In this document: piece after piece, positions 38,113 to 48,000 of the stretch
Layout: every line of letters starts with the position of its first letter
Numbering within the stretch: position 1 is the stretch's first letter
DNA from: Citrobacter farmeri
GTDB lineage: Bacteria > Pseudomonadota > Gammaproteobacteria > Enterobacterales > Enterobacteriaceae
Assembly: GCF_019048065.1 (NCBI RefSeq)
Contig: NZ_CP077291.1
Coordinates: 2,170,001-2,234,000, forward strand
Length of the DNA stretch: 64,000 nt
Direction of reading: 5' to 3'
Notes under the pieces: model-generated
Told to the model about the DNA's origin: nothing
Database searches by the model: none
The model's input: the letters and a program-made list of their open reading frames with translations, nothing else
Position numbers and translations under genes: made by a program

Positions 38113-39417
38113 ATGAATACAAATAAAATGAAAAATAAAGGGGGGCTGTTCACGCATAAATCAGCACCACTCATCTTCCCGGCAATAATCTATTTTGTGC
38201 TCATCACCAGCTGCGATGCGGGCATGAAAACAGGGGGCGTGTATTGGCCAGATACAGACAGATATGCGCCGGGACAGGTCGCAGAGACCTGCACATTCAG
38301 CTGGAGTGATACCAGACCCTTTCAACAGACACGAACCCTGATCGTTGATAATACCGCGCCTGTCGGGACGGTACTTCATCGCTGGGGGTATGGCGAGTTT
38401 GCTGATTATCAGTTCAATTGCACAGGCGGTGAGTTAGGTAGCTCCAGTAATTTCAGTTCCGGTACGGCAACAACCTATTTTTCTATCATTCCATTTTCTG
38501 ACTCCGCGTCGATAGATGGCGGCGAGGACTCACCGATACCAACGAATATTAATGGGATAGGACTTAAGTTATATTATACGTTTCATACTGTCGGCGATGA
38601 CTTCAGTTCAGGAACAAACGTATACACTTCTCAAATATATCCCCCTGATGCGGGTGTTGAGTATTATGCATATAGCCGGACGGCAGTCGTCTTTAAACAC
38701 TGGACAAGACCTAAATCGGTATCCGGAATAGGGTCTGGCTATATTTTTAATCCGGCAAGTACAAGTTTTTCGTTCAGGGCTGAATTAGTAAAAACAGGCG
38801 ATATCAGCTCTGATGACTATGGCAGAACGTTAACAGTGTCATTGAGTGATGGATCGTTGAGGGTTTTTACGTATAAACCTGAAGTAATAGAAACGGGTGA
38901 TAACTTCTCTGTTGCCTCGCAATTTAGTGGCAATGGCATCACGATAACGTCTCCGGCATGTATGTTAAATAACGAAAACTACAATATTAACATGGGGGAT
39001 TGGGTGGCTTACGCCTGGGGCGGCTCTGTACGCAGAGGAGACGAAAAGCTGGTTGATATTTCACTGAAATGTACAGGTGCGGCAAATAACGTCTATTTTC
39101 GCTTTGCCGATGCCGGGGGTTCCTCAGTCAGTCCTGACAAGAATATCCGGGTCTATAAAAGTGCGTCCTCCGGAACCGATGTTGTCGACGGGCTGGAAAT
39201 AGAGCTGCTGTACAACGGGGAACACGTCGATGTGGACGGAACAACATTAACCAATACCGGTACGCGTGGCAGTTATGTAAGCACCAACAACGGTGAAACA
39301 CAGATATATTCATCGCTGGATACGGCGCGTTTCACCGCCCGTTTTTTGCAGAACGGTCCAATAAGCTACCTTGGTCCCGTCACGGGGAAAGTGAATATGT
39401 GGGTGACGTATGAATGA
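38113..39417 (+). CDS. Fimbrial tip adhesin 2, paralogue of adhesin 1
   Basis: This 434-residue protein has an N-terminal signal sequence with a long positively charged lead (the hydrophobic core APLIFPAIIYFVLITSC is followed by DAG). The lectin-like domain shares LIVDNTAPVGTVLHRWGYGE with adhesin 1 but differs through about residues 105-275. The 154-residue pilin domain (38953-39414) aligns without gaps to 37530-37991 of adhesin 1. It has its own GGGAAG site after a 118-bp gap. The Cys of ITSCDAG could be a lipobox-like coincidence; a normal signal peptidase I site is more likely. Confidence 0.8.
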   Translation: MNTNKMKNKGGLFTHKSAPLIFPAIIYFVLITSCDAGMKTGGVYWPDTDRYAPGQVAETCTFSWSDTRPFQQTRTLIVDNTAPVGTVLHRWGYGEFADYQFNCTGGELGSSSNFSSGTATTYFSIIPFSDSASIDGGEDSPIPTNINGIGLKLYYTFHTVGDDFSSGTNVYTSQIYPPDAGVEYYAYSRTAVVFKHWTRPKSVSGIGSGYIFNPASTSFSFRAELVKTGDISSDDYGRTLTVSLSDGSLRVFTYKPEVIETGDNFSVASQFSGNGITITSPACMLNNENYNINMGDWVAYAWGGSVRRGDEKLVDISLKCTGAANNVYFRFADAGGSSVSPDKNIRVYKSASSGTDVVDGLEIELLYNGEHVDVDGTTLTNTGTRGSYVSTNNGETQIYSSLDTARFTARFLQNGPISYLGPVTGKVNMWVTYE

Positions 39418-39419
39418 TC

Positions 39420-39444
39420 ATAGTGGGCCGCTATTGCCCACTAT
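39420..39444 (+). terminator. Hairpin after the fimbrial operon
   Basis: A 9-bp perfect repeat (ATAGTGGGC / GCCCACTAT, 7-base loop) directly follows the second adhesin stop. No strong T run follows, so termination may be weak. Confidence 0.5.
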
Positions 39445-39627
39445 CAGCCTTTAGATTTATCTGATAACCCACTGTTATTTATCTGACTTTCTGATTCTGA
39501 TGAAGGTGAAAAATTGTGTATGTCATCCCGGAGCATCTATTCTTAATCTGGGCATGTTTCACTAAACATGACACAATAGCGGCCTAATTCGGCTTAATTT
39601 TTTGCTAAATCAGGATATTAACTGCCC

Positions 39628-42267
39628 ATGAAGGGTAAATATAAAGCCGTTCTGGCGCTTCTGTTACTCATGATCCTCGTGCCGCTGACGCTGGTGATGA
39701 CGCTGGGGCTGTGGGTTCCCACGCTGGCGGGCATCTGGCTGCCGGTCGGAACGCGTATTGCATTGAATGAGAGCCCCCGATTCACGCGCCACGGTTTACA
39801 AATTCCTGAGCTCCGCTATCTGGTGGGTGACTGCCAGTTAGCCCGTGTCAGTCAGGCCCGGTTGTCGCATCCCAGTCGCTGGCTGCTGAATATTGGTACG
39901 CTTGAACTCGACTCCGCCTGTCTGGCAAAACTGCCGCAGGCGGAACAATCTCCCGCCGCGCCACGAACGCTTGCTCAATGGCAGGCCATGTTGCCCAACA
40001 CGTGGATCTCTATCGACAACGTCATTCTTTCGCCCTGGCAGGTGTGGCAGGGCAAACTGGACCTCTCGCTGAGCGCTTCGGTGCAGCAGCTTCGTTATCA
40101 GGGTGACAAGGTGAAATTTCAGGGTCAACTGCGCGGTCAGACACTGACGGTAAGTGAGCTTGATGTTATGGCGTTTGATGGACACCCCCCCGTCAAACTG
40201 GTGGGTGAATTCACAATGCCGCTGGTGCCGGATGGACTGCCGGTGAGCGGGCATACCGTCGCCACGCTCAGCCTGCCACAGGAGCCGTCGCTGGTCGATG
40301 CGGAACTGGAGTGGCGCGAGAATGCCGGCCAGTTGATCGTGATGGCGCGGGATAATGCCGATCCGCTGCTCGACCTGCCGTGGGAACTCACGCGCCAGCA
40401 GTTAACCATCAGCGACGGGCGCTGGTCGTGGCCTTATCAGGGCTTCCCCCTCAGCGGGCGTCTGGGCATGAAGGTGGATAACTGGCAGGAAGGCACAGAG
40501 AACGCGGTGATCAGCGGTCGGTTTAATGTGCTGACCCAGGGGAAAGCAGGGAAAGGGAACGCCGTGCTCACTTTTGGTCCAGGAAAACTGAGCATGGACA
40601 ACAGCGCCATGCCGCTGCAACTGACCGGTGAAGCCAAGCAGGATGACTTGATTTTCTATGCCAGACTACCCGCCCAGTTGACCGGCAGCCTGACCGATCC
40701 GGAGCTGGCGTTCGAACCTGGCGCGCTGTTGCGTTCGCGTGGGCGGGTCATCGACTCGCTGGATATCGACGAAATCCGTTGGCCGCTGGCGGGCGTGAAG
40801 GTGACTCAGCGCGGAGTGGACGGACGACTGCAGGCGATTCTGCGCGCCCATGAGAATCAGATGGGGGATTTTGTCCTGCATCTGGACGGTCTGGCGAATG
40901 ATTTTCTGCCCGATGCCGGGCGCTGGCAGTGGCGCTACTGGGGCGAGGGCAGTTTTACCCCGATGCACGCGAAATGGGATGTGGCCGGCAAAGGCGAGTG
41001 GCATGACAGCACCATCACGCTGACCGATTTGTCCACCGGATTTGATCAGCTCCAGTACGGTACCATGAAGGTTGAAACGCCCCGTTTGATCATGGACAAA
41101 CCGGTTGAATGGGTGCGCGATGCGGCGCATCCCCGCTTTAGCGGAGCGCTCTCGTTCGATGCAGGGGAAACGCATTTCTCGGGTGGCAGCGTTTTGCCGC
41201 CCTCAACCCTCAAGTTCAGCGTGGAAGGGCGCGATCCGACTTTTTTCCTGTTCAAAGGCGATTTGCATGCCGGCGCGATCGGCCCCGTGAGGCTCAACGG
41301 CCGTTGGGATGGCCTGCGTTTACGCGGCCAGGCCTGGTGGCCGAAACAGTCGCTGGAGGTATTCCAGCCGCTGGTGCCGCCTGAATGGAAAATGAAGTTA
41401 CGTGAGGGTGAACTGTATGCCCAGGTGGCGTTTTCGGCGGCCGCGGAACAGGGATTCGAGGCCGGCGGTCACGGCGTCTTAAAAGGTGGCAGCGCATGGA
41501 TGCCGGATAACCAAATTAACGGCGTCGATTTCGTACTGCCGTTCCGCTTTAGCGCGGGCGCATGGCAACTTGGGACGCGCGGACCGGTTTCGCTGCGAAT
41601 TGCTGAAGTGGTCAATCAGGTGACCGCCACGAATATTACCGCCGATCTGGAAGGGGCCTATCCGTGGAGTGAAACGGATCCGCTGTTGCTCACGGATGTG
41701 AGTGTGGATGTGCTGGGCGGCAAGGTTTCCATGCAACAATTACGCATGCCGCAGCACGATCCGGCACTGGTGCGGGTGCAAAACATCTCCTCGAGCGAAC
41801 TTATCAGCGCGGTTAATCCGAAACAGTTTGCGATGTCCGGGCCGGTGAGCGGTGCGCTCCCTCTGTGGTTGAACAATGAAAAATGGATTATCAAAGACGG
41901 CTGGTTAACCAATCCCGGTCCGATGACGCTGCGTATCGACAAAGACACGGCAGATGCGGTGGTGAAAGATAACATGGCGGCGGGGGCGGCCATTAACTGG
42001 TTGCGATACATGGAGATTGCCCATTCATGGACCAAAATCAATTTAGACAATCTGGGCGTATTGACGATGCAGGCGCAAATTCGTGGCAACAGCCATGTCG
42101 ATGGCAAGGTCGGCACGGTGAATCTCAACTATACCCACGAAGAGAATGTCTTTACGCTGTGGCGCAGTTTGCGTTTTGGCGACAATCTACAGGCATGGCT
42201 TGAACAGAACGCGGCGCTGCCAGAAAAAAACTGTCCGCAAGGCAAGGAATGTGAGGAACCCCAATGA
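39628..42267 (+). CDS. ydbH: YdbH, AsmA-like envelope-spanning lipid-transport protein
   Basis: This 879-residue protein has an N-terminal membrane anchor (about 8-30) and a long repetitive beta-rich body typical of the bridge-like AsmA clan. In E. coli YdbH, TamB and YhdP are partly redundant for moving phospholipid to the outer membrane, and YdbH works with the lipoprotein YnbE. Length equals E. coli YdbH. It overlaps ynbE by 4 bases. Confidence 0.95.
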   Translation: MKGKYKAVLALLLLMILVPLTLVMTLGLWVPTLAGIWLPVGTRIALNESPRFTRHGLQIPELRYLVGDCQLARVSQARLSHPSRWLLNIGTLELDSACLAKLPQAEQSPAAPRTLAQWQAMLPNTWISIDNVILSPWQVWQGKLDLSLSASVQQLRYQGDKVKFQGQLRGQTLTVSELDVMAFDGHPPVKLVGEFTMPLVPDGLPVSGHTVATLSLPQEPSLVDAELEWRENAGQLIVMARDNADPLLDLPWELTRQQLTISDGRWSWPYQGFPLSGRLGMKVDNWQEGTENAVISGRFNVLTQGKAGKGNAVLTFGPGKLSMDNSAMPLQLTGEAKQDDLIFYARLPAQLTGSLTDPELAFEPGALLRSRGRVIDSLDIDEIRWPLAGVKVTQRGVDGRLQAILRAHENQMGDFVLHLDGLANDFLPDAGRWQWRYWGEGSFTPMHAKWDVAGKGEWHDSTITLTDLSTGFDQLQYGTMKVETPRLIMDKPVEWVRDAAHPRFSGALSFDAGETHFSGGSVLPPSTLKFSVEGRDPTFFLFKGDLHAGAIGPVRLNGRWDGLRLRGQAWWPKQSLEVFQPLVPPEWKMKLREGELYAQVAFSAAAEQGFEAGGHGVLKGGSAWMPDNQINGVDFVLPFRFSAGAWQLGTRGPVSLRIAEVVNQVTATNITADLEGAYPWSETDPLLLTDVSVDVLGGKVSMQQLRMPQHDPALVRVQNISSSELISAVNPKQFAMSGPVSGALPLWLNNEKWIIKDGWLTNPGPMTLRIDKDTADAVVKDNMAAGAAINWLRYMEIAHSWTKINLDNLGVLTMQAQIRGNSHVDGKVGTVNLNYTHEENVFTLWRSLRFGDNLQAWLEQNAALPEKNCPQGKECEEPQ

Positions 42268-42455
42268 AAACAATGACAGCCATGCTGGCGCTTCTCCCGC
42301 TTTGGTTAGTAACGGGCTGTACGCCGCGCATTGAAGTCGCGGCGCCAAAAGAGCCCATCACCATCAATATGAACGTCAAAATTGAGCATGAAATTCATAT
42401 CAAAGTGGATAAGGACGTTGAAAGCCTGCTCAAATCCCGCAGCGACTTGTTCTGA
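42264..42455 (+). CDS. ynbE: YnbE, outer-membrane lipoprotein partner of YdbH
   Basis: This 63-residue lipoprotein has the lipobox LVTGC and a short mature part rich in alternating hydrophobic and charged residues (ITINMNVKIEHEIHIKVD), suited to beta-strand pairing with YdbH. In E. coli it forms a complex bridging YdbH to the outer membrane. Its ATGA overlap with ydbH implies translational coupling. Confidence 0.93.
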   Translation: MKTMTAMLALLPLWLVTGCTPRIEVAAPKEPITINMNVKIEHEIHIKVDKDVESLLKSRSDLF

Positions 42456-42459
42456 GGTG

Positions 42460-42786
42460 ATGATGAAGAAAACCTTTATCCTGGCGACGCTCATTCTGAG
42501 TTTGCTGAGTGGGAGCGCTCTGGCGCTGACGTTAAATGAGGCCAGAACCCAGGGCCGGGTCGGTGAGACGTACAATGGCTATCTGGTGGCCCTGAAACAA
42601 GACGCGCAAACGCTGACGCTGGTCAGTGAAATCAATAAAGCGCGAGCCGACAGCTATCGGCAGTTGGCTGAAAGCCACCAACTTCCCGTTGATGAAGTGG
42701 CGAAAATGGCCGGACAGAAACTGGTTGAGCGTGCGAAACCGGGAGAATATGTCCAGGGCATTAACGGCAAGTGGTTGCGCAAGTAA
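42460..42786 (+). CDS. ydbL: YdbL, periplasmic modulator of the YdbH-YnbE bridge
   Basis: This 108-residue protein has a signal peptide (ending SALA|LTLNEA) and a DUF1318 domain (LTLNEARTQGRVGETYNGYL, PGEYVQGINGKWLRK). In E. coli it affects YnbE multimerisation. Two adjacent ATG codons (42460, 42463) follow GAGGTG; the second gives 107 residues. It starts 4 bases after the ynbE stop. Confidence 0.92.
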   Translation: MMKKTFILATLILSLLSGSALALTLNEARTQGRVGETYNGYLVALKQDAQTLTLVSEINKARADSYRQLAESHQLPVDEVAKMAGQKLVERAKPGEYVQGINGKWLRK

Positions 42787-42900
42787 TTAATCGTTATCTG
42801 CGAACTGCGGCTTTTCGTTTTGTTGGGTTGGGCGTAATAATTTGCAGGGTAAGTTTCTATACTCTCTTTTCTTACGCGCTATTCAGCAGAAGGGGCAGTT

Positions 42901-43788
42901 ATGGCAAGTCACGGTAAATCTGACACGTTTTCTCTTGGTTCCCGGCAGGTCAAACGCTTAGGGTATGGGGCGATGCAACTGGCGGGGCCAGGGGTTTTTG
43001 GTCCTCCGAGGGACCGTCATGTTGCATTGACAGTGCTTCGGGAAGCGATCGCGCTGGGGGTCAATCATATTGATACCAGCGACTTTTACGGTCCACACGT
43101 CACGAATCAAATCATTCGCGAAGCGCTGCATCCTTACCCGGACGATCTGGTGATTGTCACTAAAATCGGCGCTCGTCGTGGAGACGATGCCTCCTGGTTG
43201 CCGGCGTTCTCGCCAGAAGCACTCAGACAGGCGGTTCACGATAATCTGCGCAATCTCGGTCTGGATGTGCTGGATGTTGTTAACTTACGCATTATGCTGG
43301 GCGACGGTCACGGCCCGCATGAAGGCTCTATTGAAGCGAGCTTCAGCGTGCTGGCTGAGCTTCAGCAGCAGGGACTGATCAAGCACATCGGACTGAGTAA
43401 TGTGACCGCCAGCCAGGTGGCGCAAGCGCGCAGTATCGCAGACGTGGTCTGTGTACAGAATGAGTACAATGTTGCCCATCGTCAGGATGATGCGCTGATC
43501 GACTCGCTGGCAGAAGACGGCATTGCCTACGTTCCCTTTTTCCCGCTGGGCGGATTCACGCCGCTGCAATCCTCAACGCTTTCCGCCGTGGCCGAAAGCC
43601 TCAATGCAACACCGATGCAGGTCGCTCTGGCATGGCTACTGCACCGTTCGCCAAATATTTTGCTGATACCCGGCACCTCGTCGGTGACCCATTTACATGA
43701 AAATATGGCCGCAGGCGATCTGATTCTTTCAACGGACGTGCTGGCGACGCTGGATGGAATATCGAAGGAAGGACAAGTCGATGACTGA
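42901..43788 (+). CDS. ydbC: YdbC, aldo/keto reductase
   Basis: This 295-residue TIM-barrel reductase shows AKR motifs: the catalytic Asp and Tyr in NHIDTSDFYG, the catalytic Lys in IVTKIGARRG and the NADPH-binding region near IPGTSSVTHLHENM. It matches E. coli YdbC closely; in vitro that protein reduces pyridoxal, so a role in vitamin B6 or aldehyde handling is possible. In K-12 fea, tyn and paa genes separate ydbL from ydbC; here they are adjacent. It overlaps the next gene by 8 bases. Confidence 0.9.
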   Translation: MASHGKSDTFSLGSRQVKRLGYGAMQLAGPGVFGPPRDRHVALTVLREAIALGVNHIDTSDFYGPHVTNQIIREALHPYPDDLVIVTKIGARRGDDASWLPAFSPEALRQAVHDNLRNLGLDVLDVVNLRIMLGDGHGPHEGSIEASFSVLAELQQQGLIKHIGLSNVTASQVAQARSIADVVCVQNEYNVAHRQDDALIDSLAEDGIAYVPFFPLGGFTPLQSSTLSAVAESLNATPMQVALAWLLHRSPNILLIPGTSSVTHLHENMAAGDLILSTDVLATLDGISKEGQVDD

Positions 43789-44191
43789 AAAAAGAGCAGC
43801 ACAATGCCACTGCGGCGCCGTCAGATTTACCGTTCAGCTCAGTGACGGCTTTAATACCGTCCGGCGCTGTAATTGTTCATTTTGTCGCATGCGGGGAGCG
43901 GTGGTGGTCTCTGCGCCACTGATGGGGATAGAGATCGTCACGGGAAAAGACAAGCTCACGGAATACCGCTTCAATACCGGCACCGCCAGGCACTTCTTTT
44001 GTTCCGTATGCGGGATTTATACCTTCCATCAACGTCGATCCAGCCCGGATCAATACGGGGTTAACGTGGCATGTATTGAAAACGTGTCGCCGTTTGATTT
44101 TCCCTGTGTAGAAGTCACAGACGGAGTGAACCATCCGAGTGATGGTGTGAGTCAGGGTGTGGTGGGTTATTTATGCTATCAGAGCAAATAA
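43781..44191 (+). CDS. GFA-family (CENP-V) zinc protein
   Basis: This 136-residue protein carries the zinc ligands of the glutathione-dependent formaldehyde-activating family: AQCHCGAVRF, RRCNCSFC and FCSVCGIYTFH. Some members were proposed to help condense formaldehyde with glutathione, but most are uncharacterised. The start at 43781 (MTEKRAA) has AAGGA upstream; the frame is open 9 codons further. It is translationally coupled to ydbC. Confidence 0.82.
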   Translation: MTEKRAAQCHCGAVRFTVQLSDGFNTVRRCNCSFCRMRGAVVVSAPLMGIEIVTGKDKLTEYRFNTGTARHFFCSVCGIYTFHQRRSSPDQYGVNVACIENVSPFDFPCVEVTDGVNHPSDGVSQGVVGYLCYQSK

Positions 44192-44195
44192 AAAA

Positions 44196-44217
44196 ACCTC
44201 CCGCACTGGCGGGAGGT
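44196..44217 (-). terminator. Terminator of azoR
   Basis: A 9-bp perfect stem (ACCTCCCGC / GCGGGAGGT) followed by a T run on the minus strand (AAAAAAA at 44189-44195 on plus). It also lies 4 bases after the GFA gene stop and may work in both directions. Confidence 0.85.
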
Positions 44218-44224
44218 CAATATG

Positions 44225-44884
<660 letters not shown>

Positions 44885-45031
44885 TTATTCACAATCCTGT
44901 TGCAGAGAAAGCGCAATATATCGAATCCTATGTTCGAATTTATTGAACAACACACAAAATGCGCTGATGTGGTACTCTATACCTATCATTTAGAAGAGAT
45001 TTAACCAGGCAGAGCACTGCCTTTTAACGCT

Positions 45032-48000
45032 ATGACAGAACAACAAAAACTCACCTTCCACGCGTTACAACAGCAGCTGGACACACTGATGCTGCGTGAC
45101 CGGCAGCGCTTTTCACGTCGCCTGCACGGCGTGAAGAAGGTTAAAAATCCTGATGCACAACAGGCCATTTACCAGGAGATGGCGAAAGAGATTGAACAGG
45201 CGGCAGGTAAAGTTGTGCTACGCGAAGCGGCGCGACCGTTGATTACCTACCCGGAAAATTTACCTGTGAGCCAGAAGAAGCAGGCGATCCTCGAGGCCGT
45301 TCGCGACCATCAGGTGGTGATCGTCGCCGGGGAAACCGGTTCAGGTAAAACCACCCAGTTACCGAAAATCTGCATGGAACTGGGGCGTGGAGTGAAAGGG
45401 CTGATCGGCCACACTCAGCCGCGTCGTCTGGCGGCGCGTACGGTGGCTAACCGTATCGCCGAAGAGTTGCAGACGGAGCCGGGCGGGTGTATCGGCTACA
45501 AGGTGCGTTTCAGCGATCACGTCAGCGACAACACCATGGTCAAACTGATGACCGATGGGATCCTGCTGGCGGAAATTCAGCAGGATCGTCTGCTGATGCA
45601 GTACGACACGATCATTATCGATGAAGCGCACGAACGTAGCCTGAACATCGATTTCCTGCTGGGTTATCTGAAGGAACTGCTGCCTCGTCGTCCGGATCTG
45701 AAAATTATCATCACCTCCGCGACTATCGATCCGGCGCGTTTTTCGCGCCATTTCAATAATGCGCCGATCATCGAAGTGTCGGGGCGCACGTATCCGGTGG
45801 AGGTTCGTTATCGGCCGATTGTCGAAGAGGCGGATGACACCGAGCGTGACCAGTTGCAGGCCATTTTTGATGCAGTAGACGAACTCGGGCGTGAAAGTCC
45901 CGGCGACATCCTGATCTTCATGAGCGGTGAGCGAGAGATCCGCGATACTGCCGATGCGCTGAATAAACTGAATCTGCGCCATACGGAAGTGCTGCCGCTG
46001 TATGCGCGACTGTCGAATAGCGAACAAAACCGCGTCTTCCAGTCGCACAGCGGGCGGCGTATCGTGCTGGCGACTAACGTGGCGGAAACCTCGCTGACGG
46101 TGCCGGGTATCAAATATGTGATCGATCCTGGTACGGCGCGTATCAGTCGCTACAGCTATCGCACCAAAGTGCAGCGTTTGCCCATTGAACCGGTATCGCA
46201 GGCCTCCGCCAACCAGCGTAAAGGGCGTTGCGGTCGTGTATCCGAAGGCATCTGTATTCGTCTCTATTCCGAAGACGACTTCCTGTCGCGCCCGGCGTTT
46301 ACCGACCCGGAAATTCTGCGCACCAACCTGGCGTCGGTCATTTTACAGATGACCGCGCTGGGGCTGGGTGATATCGCCGCGTTCCCGTTTGTCGAAGCGC
46401 CGGATAAGCGCAACATCCAGGACGGCGTGCGTCTGCTGGAAGAACTGGGCGCGATTACCACCGATGAACAGGCGACGGCCTATAAACTGACGCCGCTGGG
46501 GCGCCAGTTGAGCCAGTTGCCGGTGGATCCGCGTCTGGCGCGAATGGTGCTGGAAGCGCAAAAACACGGCTGCGTGCGTGAGGCGATGATCATCACCTCG
46601 GCGCTGTCGATTCAGGATCCGCGCGAACGCCCGATGGACAAACAGCAGGCGTCCGATGAGAAACACCGTCGCTTCCACGATAAAGAGTCCGATTTCCTCG
46701 CGTTTGTGAATCTGTGGAACTATCTCGGCGAACAGCAAAAAGCGCTGTCGTCAAACGCGTTTCGCCGCCTGTGCCGGACGGATTATCTGAACTATCTGCG
46801 CGTGCGTGAGTGGCAGGACATCTACACCCAACTGCGTCAGGTCGTGAAAGAGCTGGGGATTCCGGTGAACAGTGAACCGGCGCAGTACCGCGAGATCCAT
46901 ATTGCGTTGCTGACCGGGCTGTTATCGCATATCGGCATGAAGGATGCCGACAAGCAGGAATATACCGGTGCGCGTAACGCGCGCTTTTCGATTTTCCCCG
47001 GTTCCGGCTTGTTCAAAAAACCGCCGAAGTGGGCGATGGTCGCGGAACTGGTGGAAACCAGCCGCCTGTGGGGACGCATCGCGGCGCGGATCGATCCCGA
47101 GTGGGTGGAACCGGTCGCTCAGCATCTGATTAAGCGTTCCTACAGTGAACCGCACTGGGAGCGGGCGCAGGGTGCGGTTATGGCGACGGAAAAGGTGACC
47201 GTTTATGGTCTGCCGATTGTCGCCGCGCGTAAGGTGAACTACAGCCAGATCGACCCGGCGCTGTGCCGCGAACTGTTTATCCGCCATGCGCTGGTGGAAG
47301 GTGACTGGCAGACGCGCCATGCTTTCTTCCGTGAAAACCTCAAGCTGCGCGCCGAAGTAGAAGAACTGGAACACAAATCGCGCCGCCGCGACATTCTGGT
47401 GGACGACGAGACGCTGTTTGAGTTTTACGACCAGCGTATCAGCCATGACGTCATTTCCGCCCGGCACTTTGATAACTGGTGGAAAAAGGTCAGTCGCGAC
47501 ACACCGGATCTGCTCAACTTTGAAAAGAGTATGCTGATCAAAGAGGGCGCGGACAACATCAGCAAGCTGGACTACCCGAACTTCTGGCATCAGGGCAATC
47601 TGAAGCTGCGGTTAAGCTATCAGTTTGAACCGGGCGCGGATGCGGACGGGGTGACCGTACATATTCCGCTGCCGCTGCTCAATCAGGTCGACGAAAGTGG
47701 CTTTGAATGGCAGATCCCGGGGTTGCGCCGCGAACTGGTGATTGCGCTGATCAAATCGATGCCGAAGCCAGTGCGGCGCAATTTTGTTCCGGCACCGAAC
47801 TATGCCGACGCGTTTTTAGGCCGCGTGACGCCGCTGGAACTGCCGTTGCTGGACGCCCTGGAGCGCGAGCTGCGACGGATGACGGGCGTGACGGTTGACC
47901 GCGAAGACTGGCACTGGGATCAGGTGCCCGATCATCTGAAAATCACTTTCCGGGTGGTGGATGATAAAAACAAGAAGCTGGAAGAAGGGCGCTCGTTGCA

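Noticed and set aside
38170..38225. Lipobox in the second adhesin (ITSCDAG)
   Set aside because: Tip adhesins of this class are not lipoproteins, and the paralogue has a normal signal peptidase I site; treated as coincidence.
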